Positions 36,286-47,673 of a stretch of 64,000 nucleotides of DNA are shown piece after piece. The DNA lies in contig NBBA01000025.1 of assembly GCA_002794785.1 (NCBI GenBank), positions 186,001-250,000 on the forward strand, read 5' to 3'. This stretch comes from Coniferiporia sulphurascens (taxonomy: Eukaryota; Basidiomycota; Agaricomycetes; Hymenochaetales; Hymenochaetaceae). The notes beneath the pieces were generated by a model. It did not search any database. It was given only the letters and a program-made list of their open reading frames with translations, and had not been told where the DNA came from. Numbering within the stretch: position 1 is the stretch's first letter; every line of letters begins with the position of its first letter. The position numbers were made by a program, and so were the translations under genes.

Positions 36286-37014
36286 GAATGGGCTGATGAT
36301 GAAGCGAAACTCGCCATGGAGCTTCCCCCCTCACAACTTGTGCCCTCCATCTCCGCCCTAAAGGAAGTGGCCACTAAGACCCTCATTGAAAGGTGGACTC
36401 TATCACTGGCCCGTCCTCTTGCCTCCACTGCCGACAAGTACTTGGCAGTGCACAGCATCCCCTCCTGCCACCCGCGGAAACTGCTCACCCACTCTGCAGA
36501 CCACCCTCACCATCACCTCTCTGCAGTGGCGCAAGTCCTCTGCTATGCCGGTCCCTACAGGGGCTACTGGCTGAGCTTTGACTCAGCCTACCAGTGCAGG
36601 CATGGCCTGATCTCCCACTGCAGGTGGCATAACCACCTACCATGGCCTGCGCAGACAACCGCCCACATCTTAGGCAGGTGCACCACTTTCCGACCATGGA
36701 TTCGGCACATATGGCCAGCCAAAATCCCCCTCCCAGCCCACCACTCAGAATGGGCCAAGGAGAACCTTATTCCAGTTCTGCGCCACTGGCTACGGCTGAC
36801 AGGGTACTTGAACCGCCTTTCCGACAGAACCGTGGGTACCATCCGCCTGGCTTTCGCTGTGATGGAACTAGACAGCCACCCTACCAACAAGGACATGGAC
36901 TTGGACCTCCTTCGGGACTACATGCATTGTATGCTCGGACCCCATACCCAGGACTCGGACCCAGCTCTCTTGGAGCTCTCAGGTATGCTCCCACCCTTTC
37001 TCCCTGATCTGTGA
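36286..37014 (+). pseudogene. LINE-B ORF2 C-terminus (RNase H end and zinc motif)
   Basis: From EWADDEAKLAMELPP through LARPLASTADKYLAV, HGLISHCRWHNHLPWPAQTT and HILGRC to the stop at 37012-37014. One open frame without internal stop. The C-X2-H-X11-H-X4-C motif is intact. The RT end and most of RNase H are missing because of the deletion at the island. Confidence 0.85.
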
Positions 37015-37162
37015 CCACCTTTCGGACTCCTAATCATATGTCTCGGCCAGTGCTCTCACCCCCCCTTTCCCCATTCTAAACTACCTCCTTTGCCTGCCCT
37101 TGTCTGCTTGGTATCATTGTAGTGATATGTATTCCTCCCTCTTCTTCTGTTTTGTACTAATA

Positions 37163-37283
37163 GGGGCCCTCCACACTTCAGCACCCTTCGGGGAGCAGGG
37201 CCCCCGCCCAGTTTCGTGCATTGCACGATGACAGGCACCTCTGTTGTTATGTAGTTAGGGCCCCCCCTTCAGGGGGGCAGCTT
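37163..37283 (+). other. LINE-B 3' UTR structured RNA block (B-3)
   Basis: GGGGCCCT 37163-37170 pairs with AGGGCCCC 37197-37204 (LINE-A has T-A where B has C-G). TCGTGC-ATT-GCACGA near 37217 covaries with the LINE-A form. The C/G stem has a TTCA loop instead of TTT. Confidence 0.75.
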
Positions 37284-37330
37284 GTAATTATGTAATACTG
37301 CAGGAATAATAATAATAATAATAAAAAAAA

Positions 37331-37471
37331 GATGCCACACACTTCTGGGCCGTCCTGCCACTGTGGGAGAAAAGCGATGCCTTTGCTGCATATCTGCAGT
37401 TTGAGGCCTATGCCGAGAATCAACTTGACCTGAAAGTGAAGTGGTTAAGGGACGATAAGGGAGGCAAGTAC
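37331..37471 (+). pseudogene. Ty1/copia integrase fragment, left half
   Basis: Reads FWAVLPLWEKSDAFAAYLQF, then EAYAENQLDLKVKWLRDDKGGKY, matching the copia integrase core region leading to the GG(E/K)Y motif. Interrupted at KY by LINE L5; the rest resumes at 63891. The two halves are 26 kb apart. Confidence 0.8.
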
Positions 37472-37528
37472 ATCCTTCTTGACCAGTAACCACCACCATT
37501 GACTAGTGCAGGCAGCTAAAACTCCCCC

Positions 37529-38003
37529 ATGTCAAACCCAAGTGATTACCATGGAGCCCTCCATCGTTCTTGACAACCCCTCCCACCACCCTCATCGGCC
37601 AGGGCCACCACCAACTGGGCAGCCACTGGTGCTAGCGCTGCTGCCCTCGTTCAAGGACCAGCTGCCCCCACCACCCCCACCCTCATCCCATCACCGGTTT
37701 CCTGCCACTGACCTCCTCCCTGGACGTACTGGCACCATCTCCCAACATTGGCGACTCCCAACTGGTGTCAGCCTATGACTTCACCACCCAAGTGCACAAC
37801 GAGTCGAGGCATGCATCCCGAGCAGGCTCTCCAGCCTCCTTGGTCGGGTCGATCCATGGTTCCAATGAGTTCGGCAAGATGGCTCCAGAGATGGCAGTCA
37901 ACCCCCATACCCCTCCGCAACAGGTGGGAGGCACAAGCCTCGGATGGAAACGTTCCTCCACTGCCATGTCACCGCTTACCCTGAGAGCAGCCCCCAGCAC
38001 CTC
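37529..38003 (+). pseudogene. LINE-A ORF1 of L5, N-terminal part
   Basis: ATG 37529 after a 57-nt leader, TGA at codon 15 (37571-37573), a frameshift near 37700, then SAYDFTTQVHNESRHASRAG to MSPLTLRAAPSTS, where C-2 is inserted. The early TGA is shared with L6. Confidence 0.8.
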
Positions 38004-38031
38004 TTCACACACCCCCCCTGGACAGACCCCC

Positions 38032-38592
38032 TGTTAAGCTCAACGGTTACGCAGTGATTGACGTCGGGGCTTCCTGATCGTCGGAACTGATGGTATGGCA
38101 ACGGGGCTTCCTAGATGTCGTAAGTCGAAGGTGATCGTCGGTGGGGCTTCCTGATTGACGATGTGGACACGGTAGGCTTCCTATAAGGGGTCAGGTTACG
38201 ATGAAGTGACTAGTGGCACACTGGCACACAGTAGACTGGTGGTAGCAGATAATGGGCTTGTATGAACAAAGAGCACAAGCTTAGGGCTTGTGCTACTGAA
38301 GTTACATGCTTATATGCTACTCTAAGTGTTTGCTACTGTAGCGACTTGGTTAGGTGTGTTTACCAGACTATGGAAGGTCATGGAAACTCAAGGAAGGCCT
38401 TGGTAATACAAGTACGGTGATCAGTAAGCAAAGCACATCATGATGGTGCAATAAGGCGTCATCATGGTGTCGTATGGCGCAAGGCGAATAAGGATGAGTA
38501 AGGCAGAGAAATGGGGGAGTTGCGCTGACTGATGATGACGAAAAGGAAGTGAGTCAGCGCATTAGGATGAAAAGTAAAGGAAAATTGTAACA
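38032..38592 (-). repeat. Solo LTR of G family, TSD CCCCC
   Basis: 561 bp, reverse orientation, flanked by CCCCC at 38027-38031 and 38593-38597. It interrupts LINE C-2 just before RNase H. Confidence 0.93.
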
Positions 38593-39817
38593 CCCCCTTA
38601 CCTTCGGTCGAGGTTGAATCGTCTTCTCAGCCCCCAGGCAGCCAGTCTCCACAGAAATGCGTGACCACTATGTCACCCAAGCCCAGGCCCTCTGCACTGA
38701 CTCTTCCCTGCAGGTGTTCACCAATGGATTGCGCATCGGAAACACCTCAGGCTCTGCCATCTGTGGCATGAAGGGCGATCTTTACATCACCTCCCTTCGA
38801 CTTGCCTCACCCACGTGCGCTACAGCAACAGACGCTGAGATCTTCTCACTGGCGACTGCTCCAGGCTGGGCTGCACACCGACTCCATCACCTACTGCCGG
38901 ACATCCAGGAGATCTATTTCCTCTCCGACTCACTGACAGCCCTTGGCCTCTTTCACACCTGGTCCTCATCATTGGGGGCCCAGCTCCTCCCCCTATGGAA
39001 GGTGGGGGTTGAAACTCTACTCAATTCCTTCCCGAATCTAACCATTCATTTCCGGTGGTGCCCGGGACATGAGGACATCCCTGGGAATGAATGGGCCGAC
39101 TCCGAGGCGAAGCTTGCTACAGAGCTTCCTCTGTCAACCCTAGCTCCCTCTATCTCCACACTGAAGGAAGTGGTGACTCGCACACTCAGCAAGCGCTGGT
39201 CCCTCCAACTGGCCCGCCCCCTCACCTCCACCACTGACAAGTATTTGGCAGTGACTGGGCCCCCCACTCGATGACTGAGAAAGCTAATCACCATCTCAGT
39301 CGACCACCCCTGCTCGGAGCTCACCGCGGTGGTGCAGGTCCTCTGTCGTGCTGGTCCCTACAGGGGCTACTGGCTGAGCTTTGACTCAGCCTACTGGTGC
39401 AGACATGGCCTGATCTCCGACTGCAGGTGGCACAACCACCCACCCTGGCCAGCACAGTCAACCTCCCATGTCCTCAGCGGTTGCGAAACGTTCCAGCCTT
39501 GGATACAACGTGTCTGGCCCAGAAGTGACCCCCTCCCTGTCCACCATTCTGAATGGGCAGATGAAAACCACCTCCTGGTCTTAAGACGCTGGCTGTGTCT
39601 CACAGGCCACCTCAACTGGATGTCCAACTGCATGGCTGGGGCAATTCGCCTCGCCCTTGTGGCCATGGACTTGGACGGACTCCTGACCAACAATGACCTG
39701 GACTTGGACACCCTCAGGGGATACGTGCACAGGTTGCTTGGATCCAGGACTCAGGATGCAGACCCGGCCCTTTTGGAGCTCTCAGGTATGCTCCCCCCAT
39801 TTCCCTCTGACTCTTGA
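38593..39817 (+). pseudogene. LINE-C ORF2 RNase H and C-terminal motif (C-2)
   Basis: RNase H: VFTNGLRIGNTSGSAIC (catalytic D changed to N), DAEIFSLATAPGW, YFLSDSLTALGLF, CPGHEDIPGNEWADSEAK. After TGA at 39272 the same frame continues to SAYWCRHGLISDCRWHNHPP...HVLSGC and ends at TGA 39815-39817. One further TGA lies near 38613. Divergent from A and B (RWCPGHEDIPGNEWAD, VTGPPTR), supporting a separate subfamily. Confidence 0.85.
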
Positions 39818-39977
39818 CTGCCCTTTGGATTCCACATCGGTTTCTTCTATGGCACTTGCAGCCACTCCTTTCCTCTTCTAAGGGACTCTCTTTTCCTGAT
39901 CTTGTCTTAACTTGGTTTGGTTTACTGTAGTCATGATATGTATGCCTCCCTCTTTCCCTCTCTATTTATCCTTAATA

Positions 39978-40100
39978 GGGTGCATAAGTCCACTAGGCCT
40001 CCCTCGGGAGGCACGCACCCCACCCAGTTTCGCTCGATAAGTGATGATGGGCGCCTCAGTAGTTAAGTAGTTTACAGGCGGCCCCTTTGGGGCCACAGGT
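39978..40100 (+). other. LINE-C 3' UTR structured RNA block (C-2)
   Basis: Outer stem GGGTGC (39978-39983) with GCACCC (40015-40020) encloses a perfect 7-bp hairpin GCCTCCC-TC-GGGAGGC (39997-40012). A GGCCCC-TTT-GGGGCC hairpin follows near 40083-40097. Same architecture as A and B with different bases. Confidence 0.75.
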
Positions 40101-40157
40101 GTATTGCATAGCTCAGTAGGAATAATGAATTTTTTTTTAAAAAGCCCCTGGCACCTC

Positions 40158-41720
40158 GAACTATGAACCCCACACCTCGGGGTTCATGTACTCCCTCTCA
40201 CATGCCCTGGAAGACTTTGACAAGGAAACAGCGAATGCCTCCACCACTGACACCGACATCAAGGCAGCACAGTTTGTTGGCGACCTCCTCTGGAATGTAC
40301 AACAGACCTTAGCCCACCTAGTGGAGGAACAGAAGGACCCCCACCACCTCATTCTCCGCAACGCGGAAATGGCCTACAACTTCGTGAAGAGGGGGAAAGT
40401 AATCGCCCTCCCAGAACCCTTCACCCCAGTTCGCCCCCAGCAGAACCCCCCGGCCACCACCAGGAACCCCACCACCACTCCTGTGACCCCAGAAATGAGA
40501 GCGCTGACCGATGCAGTCAAGCGCCTGACAACTGATGTAGCTTCTATTTCACATCAGATGGCTTCCATCAGTTCTAGGCCCACCCCCTGACAACAGCACC
40601 AACAGCAACAGCCACCCACCACCCCGGCCGCCAACACAGCCGCCCCCACCTCCTATGTGCAAGTAGCCACAGCCATGGCCCCCCTGACATCCGCCAACCC
40701 AGCTCCAGTGGCCCCAGCCACTGGAGCGGTCATCAACCTGGCACAGAAGAAGAAGCAACAGTGTAAGGTGCCCCCCCCACCCACAATGTATGCCAAGGAC
40801 CCAACCTTGGTCCTCACACCAACCGTTGGCATATGGGCTGAAAATCAGAAGTCAGCAATGGCCCGACCAAGATGTCCTGTGAGTTCTTCGCCTCCCTCCC
40901 CACTGCAGACCAAGTCCCGGTCCTGTCCTCTTCATATAATGTGAAGGGGAACATCATGACCACATTTGTGGCATGCCTGTCCTCAGCTAACCCGACTACA
41001 GAAACGATCATTGATCATCATTCCGCAGCCTATGCCTCCCATATGCACACAGAGTGCATCGCAGTGGGAATAACCATCCCGACCGCTTTCTCCCTAACCC
41101 CTTCCAGAGTCCGCCCCCAGTCCACCCTCTGCATCTCCATGGTGCCTTGCAAGGATTTCCTGTTCAGCCAGAACGGACACACCATCACCGAGAAGGCCCT
41201 CATGGCCAAAATCCGGCACAACCCGGCACTCCACAACCTTGACTTTGTAGTCACCCCCCACTTCACCACCACCAAGGACCACCTGCCGACTCTTGACAGG
41301 TGCCCCATGGTCTTCTCCTTTGTCGACCTTGACAGTTCCATCCATGAGCGTCTCCTCAAGAGGCCACACATCTGGATGTTCGGATCCGCTCTTCGGCTCT
41401 CTGTCCCACCCATTCACCCCACTCTCACCCAGTGTGAGCGGTGCCAGGGCCTCGGTCACAGGACCAAGGGCTGCCGAGCCCAACCTTACTGTGCTGACTG
41501 CATGGGTGCCCACTTGACCTGAAATCATCGCAAGTCATGTGCCCACTGTGCAACTGACACAGTGCCCGAAGGCAACACATGTCCCCACCCCCGCCTCTGC
41601 AGCAACTGCAAAGGCGACCACCCAGCCACCCTACCAGCATGCCCCAAGAAGAGGCACTATCGCCAAATCGAAGAGGCCCTCACTGCCGACCCCACCGACA
41701 ACCAGATGGAGGAACTATGA
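40158..41720 (+). pseudogene. LINE-A ORF1 of L5, main part
   Basis: Reads GFMYSLSHALEDFDKE, AAQFVGDLLWNVQQT, VTPEMRALTDAVKRLTTD; TGA at 40588; a one-base loss near 40862; then the core (SMVPCKDFLFSQNGHT), knuckle CERCQGLGHRTKGC, TGA 41520, CSNCKGDHPATLPAC and the stop TGA 41718-41720, overlapping the ORF2 ATG at 41717. Confidence 0.85.
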
Positions 41721-43426
41721 TAGAGATGCTCTCTATCCTGCAGTGGAACACCACCTGCTCTCTAGTGGCAATACATTCCCTAATCCCTGTCCTTACAACT
41801 GACCCCTCCCCCCCACACCTAATTCTTATTCAGGAACCGCCCTGGTACCAAATAGGCCTGCAACCCTCACTCACCAACCCGACTGGCACACTGGTCCTCA
41901 ATGTCCCTACCATCCCAGGCTATGTACCTGTCCTACCACCAGAGGTCCACCCTCAGGTAGTCACGTATGTATCCAGGGCCCTCCCTCCCACCTCATGGTC
42001 GATCCTTGGAGCCGCATCCCACAGCACTGATGTACTGATGGTGGAGGTCCGATCCCAACTCACCCTCTGGGTGTGCAACTACTATGGCATGCACCCCCCG
42101 GACCACGAGAACACCTCCCCACAGTACCCAGGTGAGTCCTTCTTGTTTTCACTCCCCTTGGTGCTAGCCACCACTCTACTTGTGGTGGGTGACTTCAACT
42201 GTCGCCACCACACATGGTCCAAATTCTCCATCCCACAAGGAGATGACTTGGGGGTGCAACCCCTCAATGCCTTTTTCCATGGGCATGGCCTGGAGCCTGC
42301 TCACCTTCCTGACTCTGACTTGCAACCTGATGGCAATCATTGTTGGTGTCCCATTGACATGATCTGGGCCCCACCTGCAGTCAACCCCAACTCCATTCCA
42401 GATTCGGCTACCTCCGACCTTTCACCACTGTCCAACCACGCCATCCTGCACTGGTCATTGCCGTTCCAGCCCCCCCCTCCTGTCCTAAAGACACACTGGC
42501 TGTTACCAGCTGACAAGGAGGAATGGACTGACATTGCCTTCCCTCTCCTTGAAGCAGCCTTTCGACTCCCAGGGCTCAACACCCATACCCTGGACATCAA
42601 AGCCAAGGTGGTCATCAACTCCATGGTCGCCGCCCTTCAGCCATTCACCCATCTCTCCAAGCCATCGAAAACGGAAGTCCCATGGTGGTCGCCCCATTGC
42701 AAGACCCTCCTGGCCGCTATCTCGACAGCCACCACCCCCCTCCAGCGATCATCAGCATGATGCACCTTCAAAAGAGGCATTAGGACAGCCAAATGGCAGT
42801 TCTACACTGACCAGGCAGTGGAAGTGGATGCCTCCAACATCTGGAACTGGGCCAAATGTGGCCTCGGCAACCGACCCACCCCCATCCCCTCGCTTAAACG
42901 GTGAGATGGCTCCTTCACCCAGATGGACAATGAGAAAGGTGAGCTCTTTTGGGAAACCTTCTTCATGCCCCCACCACAGGCAGCTGCCAACATCCTGCTA
43001 CCACCAACTCAACCAGCTGCCCCGCCCATACTCCTTTTGGAGCTTACAGGGGCACTGGCCGATACATCCAACTTGTCGGCTCTGGGCCTCTCAGGAATAG
43101 GCTACTGCCCCCTGAAATGGGTGGTGGATGCCTACCCTGACGAGATACTCACACTTTTCAATGACTGCCTGCACTTGGGGCACTACCCTGAGTGCTAGTG
43201 GGCAGCAAAGGTGGTGATGCTTCAGAAGCCAAACAAGAAGGAAACTTTTTCGCTGCATTCATACTGGCCCATCACCCTCAAGGAAACCCTAGGGAAACTC
43301 CTCGAAAAGATAATTGCTAACTGGCTCCAGTTCCTCACAAACATGCGGGGCTGGTTGCCACCTAACCAGTATGGGGGGCATCAAGGCCATTCAGTCTATG
43401 ACACTGCCCAACACCTCTTACAGATT
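41717..43426 (+). pseudogene. LINE-A ORF2 of L5, endonuclease and start of RT
   Basis: ATG 41717 (MIEMLSILQWN). QEPPWYQ, GDFNCRHHTW, and SNH in place of SDH. One frame throughout, with TGA at 42758 and 42902 and TAG at 43196. Ends at AQHLLQI, where C-1 inserted; RT resumes at 60862. Confidence 0.88.
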
Positions 43427-44710
43427 CATCTCTTCTTGTCCTCTTACCACCACCATCTCACTTTCGCTCTGGGGTGTTCTTGGCAGTTCATCACAGCAAC
43501 CCGACCTTGTGCTGGGGCTTTGCCTTGGCCATCATATGAGAGAAGGGATCTGACTTACCTCGGTGTGCCGGGGTCATTCATTGGTCACTGTAATGTGGTG
43601 GGAAATGGGCATGGAGCTCGCTGGCTGGCTTGGCAACCCATCGAAAATGTTGCCTCTGGATTGATGACTTGGTGAGGATGATTCTTTCTGGCGTCTGCAC
43701 TGTTCTCTCAGAGCGGCGTGCTCGTTGGGCCTGCATTGCATGTGGGCTCGGTGGGGGGGGACACAACATTAACATCCTCACAGGGGGGGGAAACCCCCTG
43801 CCTCACAGCAGGCGACTTCGGTTGGGAGACCTCGGTTTGGGGCAACTCGGATCGCACCTTCGGGTGCTGAGCTCTGTCCTCCTGGGCACCTCGGAGCCTG
43901 TGTTGTCCCTAGCATGACAAATCAAAAACTGCTCCGCCAAGTCCCGGCAGGGTCTCTGATGACGGCATTTAATGCTAAAAGGAGATAGGCGGCTTGTAAC
44001 ATGTGTCTATTGTGGGTTATAACCACCCAAGCCCGGCAGGGTGCAGGGCAGCATGGGCCGGCTGGGCTGTTTCGTCTCCCAGTCGGTGGTTAGTATGGCA
44101 GACTCCTCAGGTGGCTTTGCCACTGGGGTCAAGCTATGTGAGGCAGAGATCCAGGCACAATCATGGATCCAGAAGTGGGGTGGCTGGGTTTGACTGGGCA
44201 TTTGCCGCTCATGACTGGTGGCCCTGAGTATTCCAGGCTGTAATGGCTTGTTTCTGAAGTGTGTGCCTGGGAACAGGAAACGGCCATCATGGAGCATGAG
44301 TCGGCATCCCGGCTTGCTGAAGTGATGTGTCGTGGGCCATAGTGCTGTGTGAGAGTTGCATACAGTGGCTCAAGAGGACTAAATCCTCTGTCAGTGCACG
44401 TTGGGGTAATTCCAACTGTGTTGCTTAAGTTGATTCCCAGAAGCACAGTGGCGCTCTCCAGGACCTCTATGGTTGGAGAGGGAATGTGTAGGGTAGGGGG
44501 GTCATTCCATATGGGTGTAGTAGTGCCTATGGTGCTGCGACCTGCACCTGGGGTGGCCTCCTGGCACGGCATGCCTTACCCTAGTGCATCACACATCCAT
44601 AAGTCAGAGAGGACAGCAGGAGCAGTTTCACCTGCTGCATATCCTGAGGAAGGTGCATGCGTTGTTTGAGTCCTGCAAGGGCGCTCTCAATTCTGGTCTA
44701 TCTCCACACT
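43427..44710. other. Unidentified 1.28-kb segment of C-1
   Basis: Moderate GC, no LINE, LTR or TIR homology found. Frames on both strands are short; the longest is a 147-codon minus-strand frame (44572-44129). G runs occur near 43748-43756 and 43783-43790, and inverted pairs such as AAACCCCC near the latter. Its origin (cellular RNA or another element) is unknown. Confidence 0.5.
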
Positions 44711-44769
44711 TTTTTTTTTTTTTTTAAAAAAAAATTATTCCTGCAGTATTACATAATTACAAGCTGCCC

Positions 44770-44880
44770 CCCAAAGGGGGGGCCCTAACTACATAACAAC
44801 GGAGGTGCCCATCATTGCGCATCGCACAAAACTGGGTGGGGGCTCTGCTCCCCAAAGGTGCTGAAGTGTGAAGAGCCCCT
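44770..44880 (-). other. LINE 3' UTR structured RNA block (L6)
   Basis: Minus strand: outer stem GGGGCTCT/AGAGCCCC, then TTGTGC-GAT-GCGCAA (one G-U pair), then the C/G stem near 44766-44785, in the same order as L1. Confidence 0.7.
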
Positions 44881-45030
44881 ATTTAGTAAGCAAAGAGGGA
44901 GAGGGAGGAGTACATATCACTACGAACAAACCAAGTGGATGAGGGCAGGTAAAGTAAGAAGCTTAGAATTGGAAAGGGGATGGCGAGAGCACTGGCTGGG
45001 ATGTAGTCATGGGAATTTGAAAGGCAGGCA

Positions 45031-45207
45031 TTAGACCAGAGGAAAAGGGGGAAGTGTACCTGAAAGCTCCAAAAGGGCTGGGTCTGAGTCCTGGGTTCGG
45101 GGTCCGAGCATATGATGCATGTAGTCCCTTAGGAGGTCCAAGTCCATATCTTCATTGGTTGGGTGGCCATCAAGGTCCATCGTGGCAAATGCTAGCTGGA
45201 TGGCCCC
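45031..45207 (-). pseudogene. LINE-A ORF2 of L6, extreme C-terminus
   Basis: Last part of ORF2 (DMDLDLLRDYMHHMLGP, DSDPALLELSGTLPPFPLV) to the stop at 45031-45033. Separated from the rest of ORF2 (53436 onward) by element G. Confidence 0.85.
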
Positions 45208-45768
45208 TGTTACAATTTTCCTTTACTTTCCCCTTATTGCACTGACTCATTTCCTATTTGTCACCACCAGTCAGTGCAACTCCCCCATTTCCCTTCCTTA
45301 CTCATCCCCATTCACATGACACCATAAGACGCCATGATGTCGCCATATCGCACCATCATGACATGCTTTGCTTACTGATACTATCACTTGTATTACCAAG
45401 GCATTCCTTGGGGTTCCATGACCTTCCATAGCCATGTAAATGACCTTATACATGACCCTACAGTAGCAAACACATAGAGGAGCATATAAGCATGTAATGT
45501 TGGTAGCACAAGCCCTAAGCTTGTGCTCTTTGTTCATACAAGCCCATTATATGTGCCTCAGTGCCCTCTGTGTGCTCTATCTCACCCTCTGGCACTTTGT
45601 CATAACCTGACTCCTCTAAGAAGACACCGCGTACCTTCTTGATGATCAGGAAGCCCCATCACTGATCATCCCCGCCTTATGACATCTAGGAAGCCCTGTT
45701 GCCGTACCATCAGTCTCGATGATCAGGAAGCCCCAACATCGATCACCACGTAACCGTTGAGCTTAACA
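45208..45768 (+). repeat. 5' LTR of element G
   Basis: 561 bp, TGTTA...TAACA. TATA-like CATATAAG at 45484-45491; predicted R start AAGCTTGTGCT at 45517, about 32 bp downstream. It differs from the 3' LTR at about 33 positions, about 30 of them CpG transitions. Confidence 0.95.
45484..45527 (+). promoter_or_regulatory. TATA box and predicted transcription start in the G LTR
   Basis: TATAAG at 45485-45490 followed by AAGCTTGTGCT at 45517-45527. The spacing fits RNA polymerase II. The 11-mer is the perfect complement of the PBS, so the start is placed here. Confidence 0.55.
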
Positions 45769-45770
45769 CT

Positions 45771-45781
45771 AGCACAAGCTT
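45771..45781 (+). other. Primer-binding site, self-priming type
   Basis: AGCACAAGCTT begins 2 nt after the 5' LTR and is exactly complementary to AAGCTTGTGCT (45517-45527). No match to a tRNA 3' end (no leading TGG) was seen. In Tf1 the first 11 nt of the mRNA prime reverse transcription at such a site. Confidence 0.6.
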
Positions 45782-45808
45782 TCCCAAATTTTTTTGCTGA
45801 CATACCCA

Positions 45809-47656
45809 ATGTCCAAGCACCAACCCTTTGCCCAACCTGTCAACCAAACTTTCTATCCCGCAGCCCACCTACCCCATTGTTGGTGGTACCTGGGACCACA
45901 CCCTTAAGTGCTTCAAGAAAAAGCAGACAAACTCAAACAACTACGACTACTACTCATGGTTACAAAACCCAAATGGAGAATACCAGTGGTCTAAAGCAAA
46001 TGACACCAACAATGCACATATCACATTCTGCACACACATACCCGACTACCGCCTACTTTTTCTGAAAACCCAAACCCCACCACCACAGATGTCGTCTAAC
46101 ACACCGATACCCAAGGAAATCAACCTTGCCTGTCATAACACCTTTGACGGAGACCGCAAATATGCATGCCGCTTCTTATCCAGCTGCGAAGCGTACCTCC
46201 ATATCAACCGTCATGTGTACACCACTGATGAGTTAAAGATCAACTTCGTCCTCTCCTACATGCAGACAGGCACCACAGGAGACTGGGCCATCAACCGTGA
46301 AACCCTCGCATCCGCTTTCGCTAAAGATAAAACTGGACAAGTCCTCACTACCATTGTCGGATACAGGACATGGGGCGACTTCAAATGCGACTTCTGCAAT
46401 ATGTTCATCACCACTGATGATGTGTCCGAGGCCTCCCAGGAGATCATGACTGTTAAGCTCAACGGTTACGTGGTGATCGACGTCGGGGCTTCCTGATTGT
46501 CGGAACTGATGGTACGGCAATGGGGCTTCCTAGATGTCGTAAGTTGAAGGTGATCGTCAGTGGGGCTTCCTGATTGACAATGTGGACGCAGTAGGCTTCC
46601 TATAAGGGGTCGGGTTACGACGAAGTGACTAGTGGCACACTGGCACACAGTAGACTGGTGGTAGCAGATAATGGGCTTGTATGAACAAAGAGCACAAGCT
46701 TAGGGCTTGTGCTACTGAAGTTACATGCTTATATGCTACTCTAAGTGTTTGCTACTGTAGCGACTTGGTTAGGTGTGTTTACCAGACTATGGAAGGTCAT
46801 GGAAACTCAAGGAAGGCCTTGGTAATACAAGTACGGTGATCAGTAAGCAAAGCACATCATGATGGTGCAATAAGGCGTCATCATGGTGTCGTATGGCGCA
46901 AGGCGAATAAGGATGAGTAAGGCAGAGAAATGGGGGAGTTGCGCTGACTGATGATGACGAAAAGGAAGTGAGTCAGTGCATTAGGATGAAAAGTAAAGGA
47001 AAATTGTAACAATGACGCTCCAACAAACCGGCTCCGCTGATGACTACAACAGTCATTTCCAATCTCTCGTAACACGAGCTGGAATGTCGGGCGACAACAA
47101 CCTCATCCCCATCTATGAGAAAGGCCTAAAGCATGGCCTCCTGGCATGCATTCTATCAAATGCCAAACCACCCACCACCATTGAAGAATGGTACCACAAA
47201 GCCTCCAAACAGGACGCTGTCTACCAACGACTCAAGGCCCTCCGTGGCCCGGGACAAGCTCCCATTAAACAAGAGAACCGGTTCCGCAACCTAGGGAACA
47301 ACCAGCAGCGTTGTCCCTACCTGCCTAACCAGTGTAATACGCAGGTTAACGCTACAAACCGTCCCCCACGCCTCTTGGAAGAGGAATGCGCCAAATGCTT
47401 ATGTGAAGAACATTGTCTTGCCTGCAGAGAGAAAGGCCACAATGCTCGTGACTGTACCAAATACCAGCAGGGACCCGGCCAACAGCATATGGTCCGCACC
47501 ATCGATAATGTGTTTCCCATTGTTGAGACACCCGAGCCAACTCCGGAGAACACATCCCCCGAGCATATCGCTGCAAGTATCCATAACCTACTCAGTCACT
47601 TCGATGAGATGAAGAAAGATGAGATCTTTGACATCCTGGACAAGCAGGGTTTTTAA
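45809..47656 (+). pseudogene. gag: gag of element G, interrupted by a solo LTR
   Basis: Capsid/nucleocapsid. ATG 45809 (MSKHQPFAQPVNQTFY), a frameshift near 45860, then TYPIVGGTWDHTLKCF; an alternative start is ATG 46089 (MSSNTPIPKEINLA). The capsid-like part reads NTFDGDRKYACRFLSSCEAYL, KINFVLSYM, GDWAINRE. The solo LTR 46451-47011 splits it at ATGAC; the frame rejoins as MTLQQTGSADDY. The nucleocapsid knuckle CLACREKGHNARDC (C-X2-C-X4-H-X4-C) lies near 47419-47452. Stop TAA 47654-47656. Confidence 0.88.
46451..47011 (-). repeat. Solo LTR of G family inside gag of G, TSD ATGAC
   Basis: 561 bp, reverse orientation to G, flanked by ATGAC at 46446-46450 and 47012-47016. It is the innermost layer of the nest, so the family was still active after G inserted. 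Confidence 0.95.
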
Positions 47657-47673
47657 AGAGGAAGCTTAGACGG

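Larger units (their letters stand above)
30896..37330 (+). mobile_element. LINE-B copy B-3, interrupted by an AT-rich LTR-like island
   Basis: ORF1 and ORF2 to the RT at 34372, then the island 34373-36285, then RNase H from GNEWADDEAK onward, 3' UTR and tail to about 37330. About 1 kb of RT and RNase H is missing across the island. The left end starts with ATGGCACC directly after the L4 tail; whether this is the true 5' end or a truncation is open. The right flank is copia integrase. Confidence 0.85.
38004..40142 (+). mobile_element. LINE-C copy C-2, 5' truncated
   Basis: Third LINE subfamily, inserted in L5 ORF1 with duplication AGCCCC(CA/TG)GCACCTC at 37989-38003 and 40143-40157. Starts in ORF2 before RNase H (HPPWTDPL) and ends with a distinct 3' UTR and a GGAATAATGAATTTT tail. 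A solo LTR sits at 38032-38592. Confidence 0.88.
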
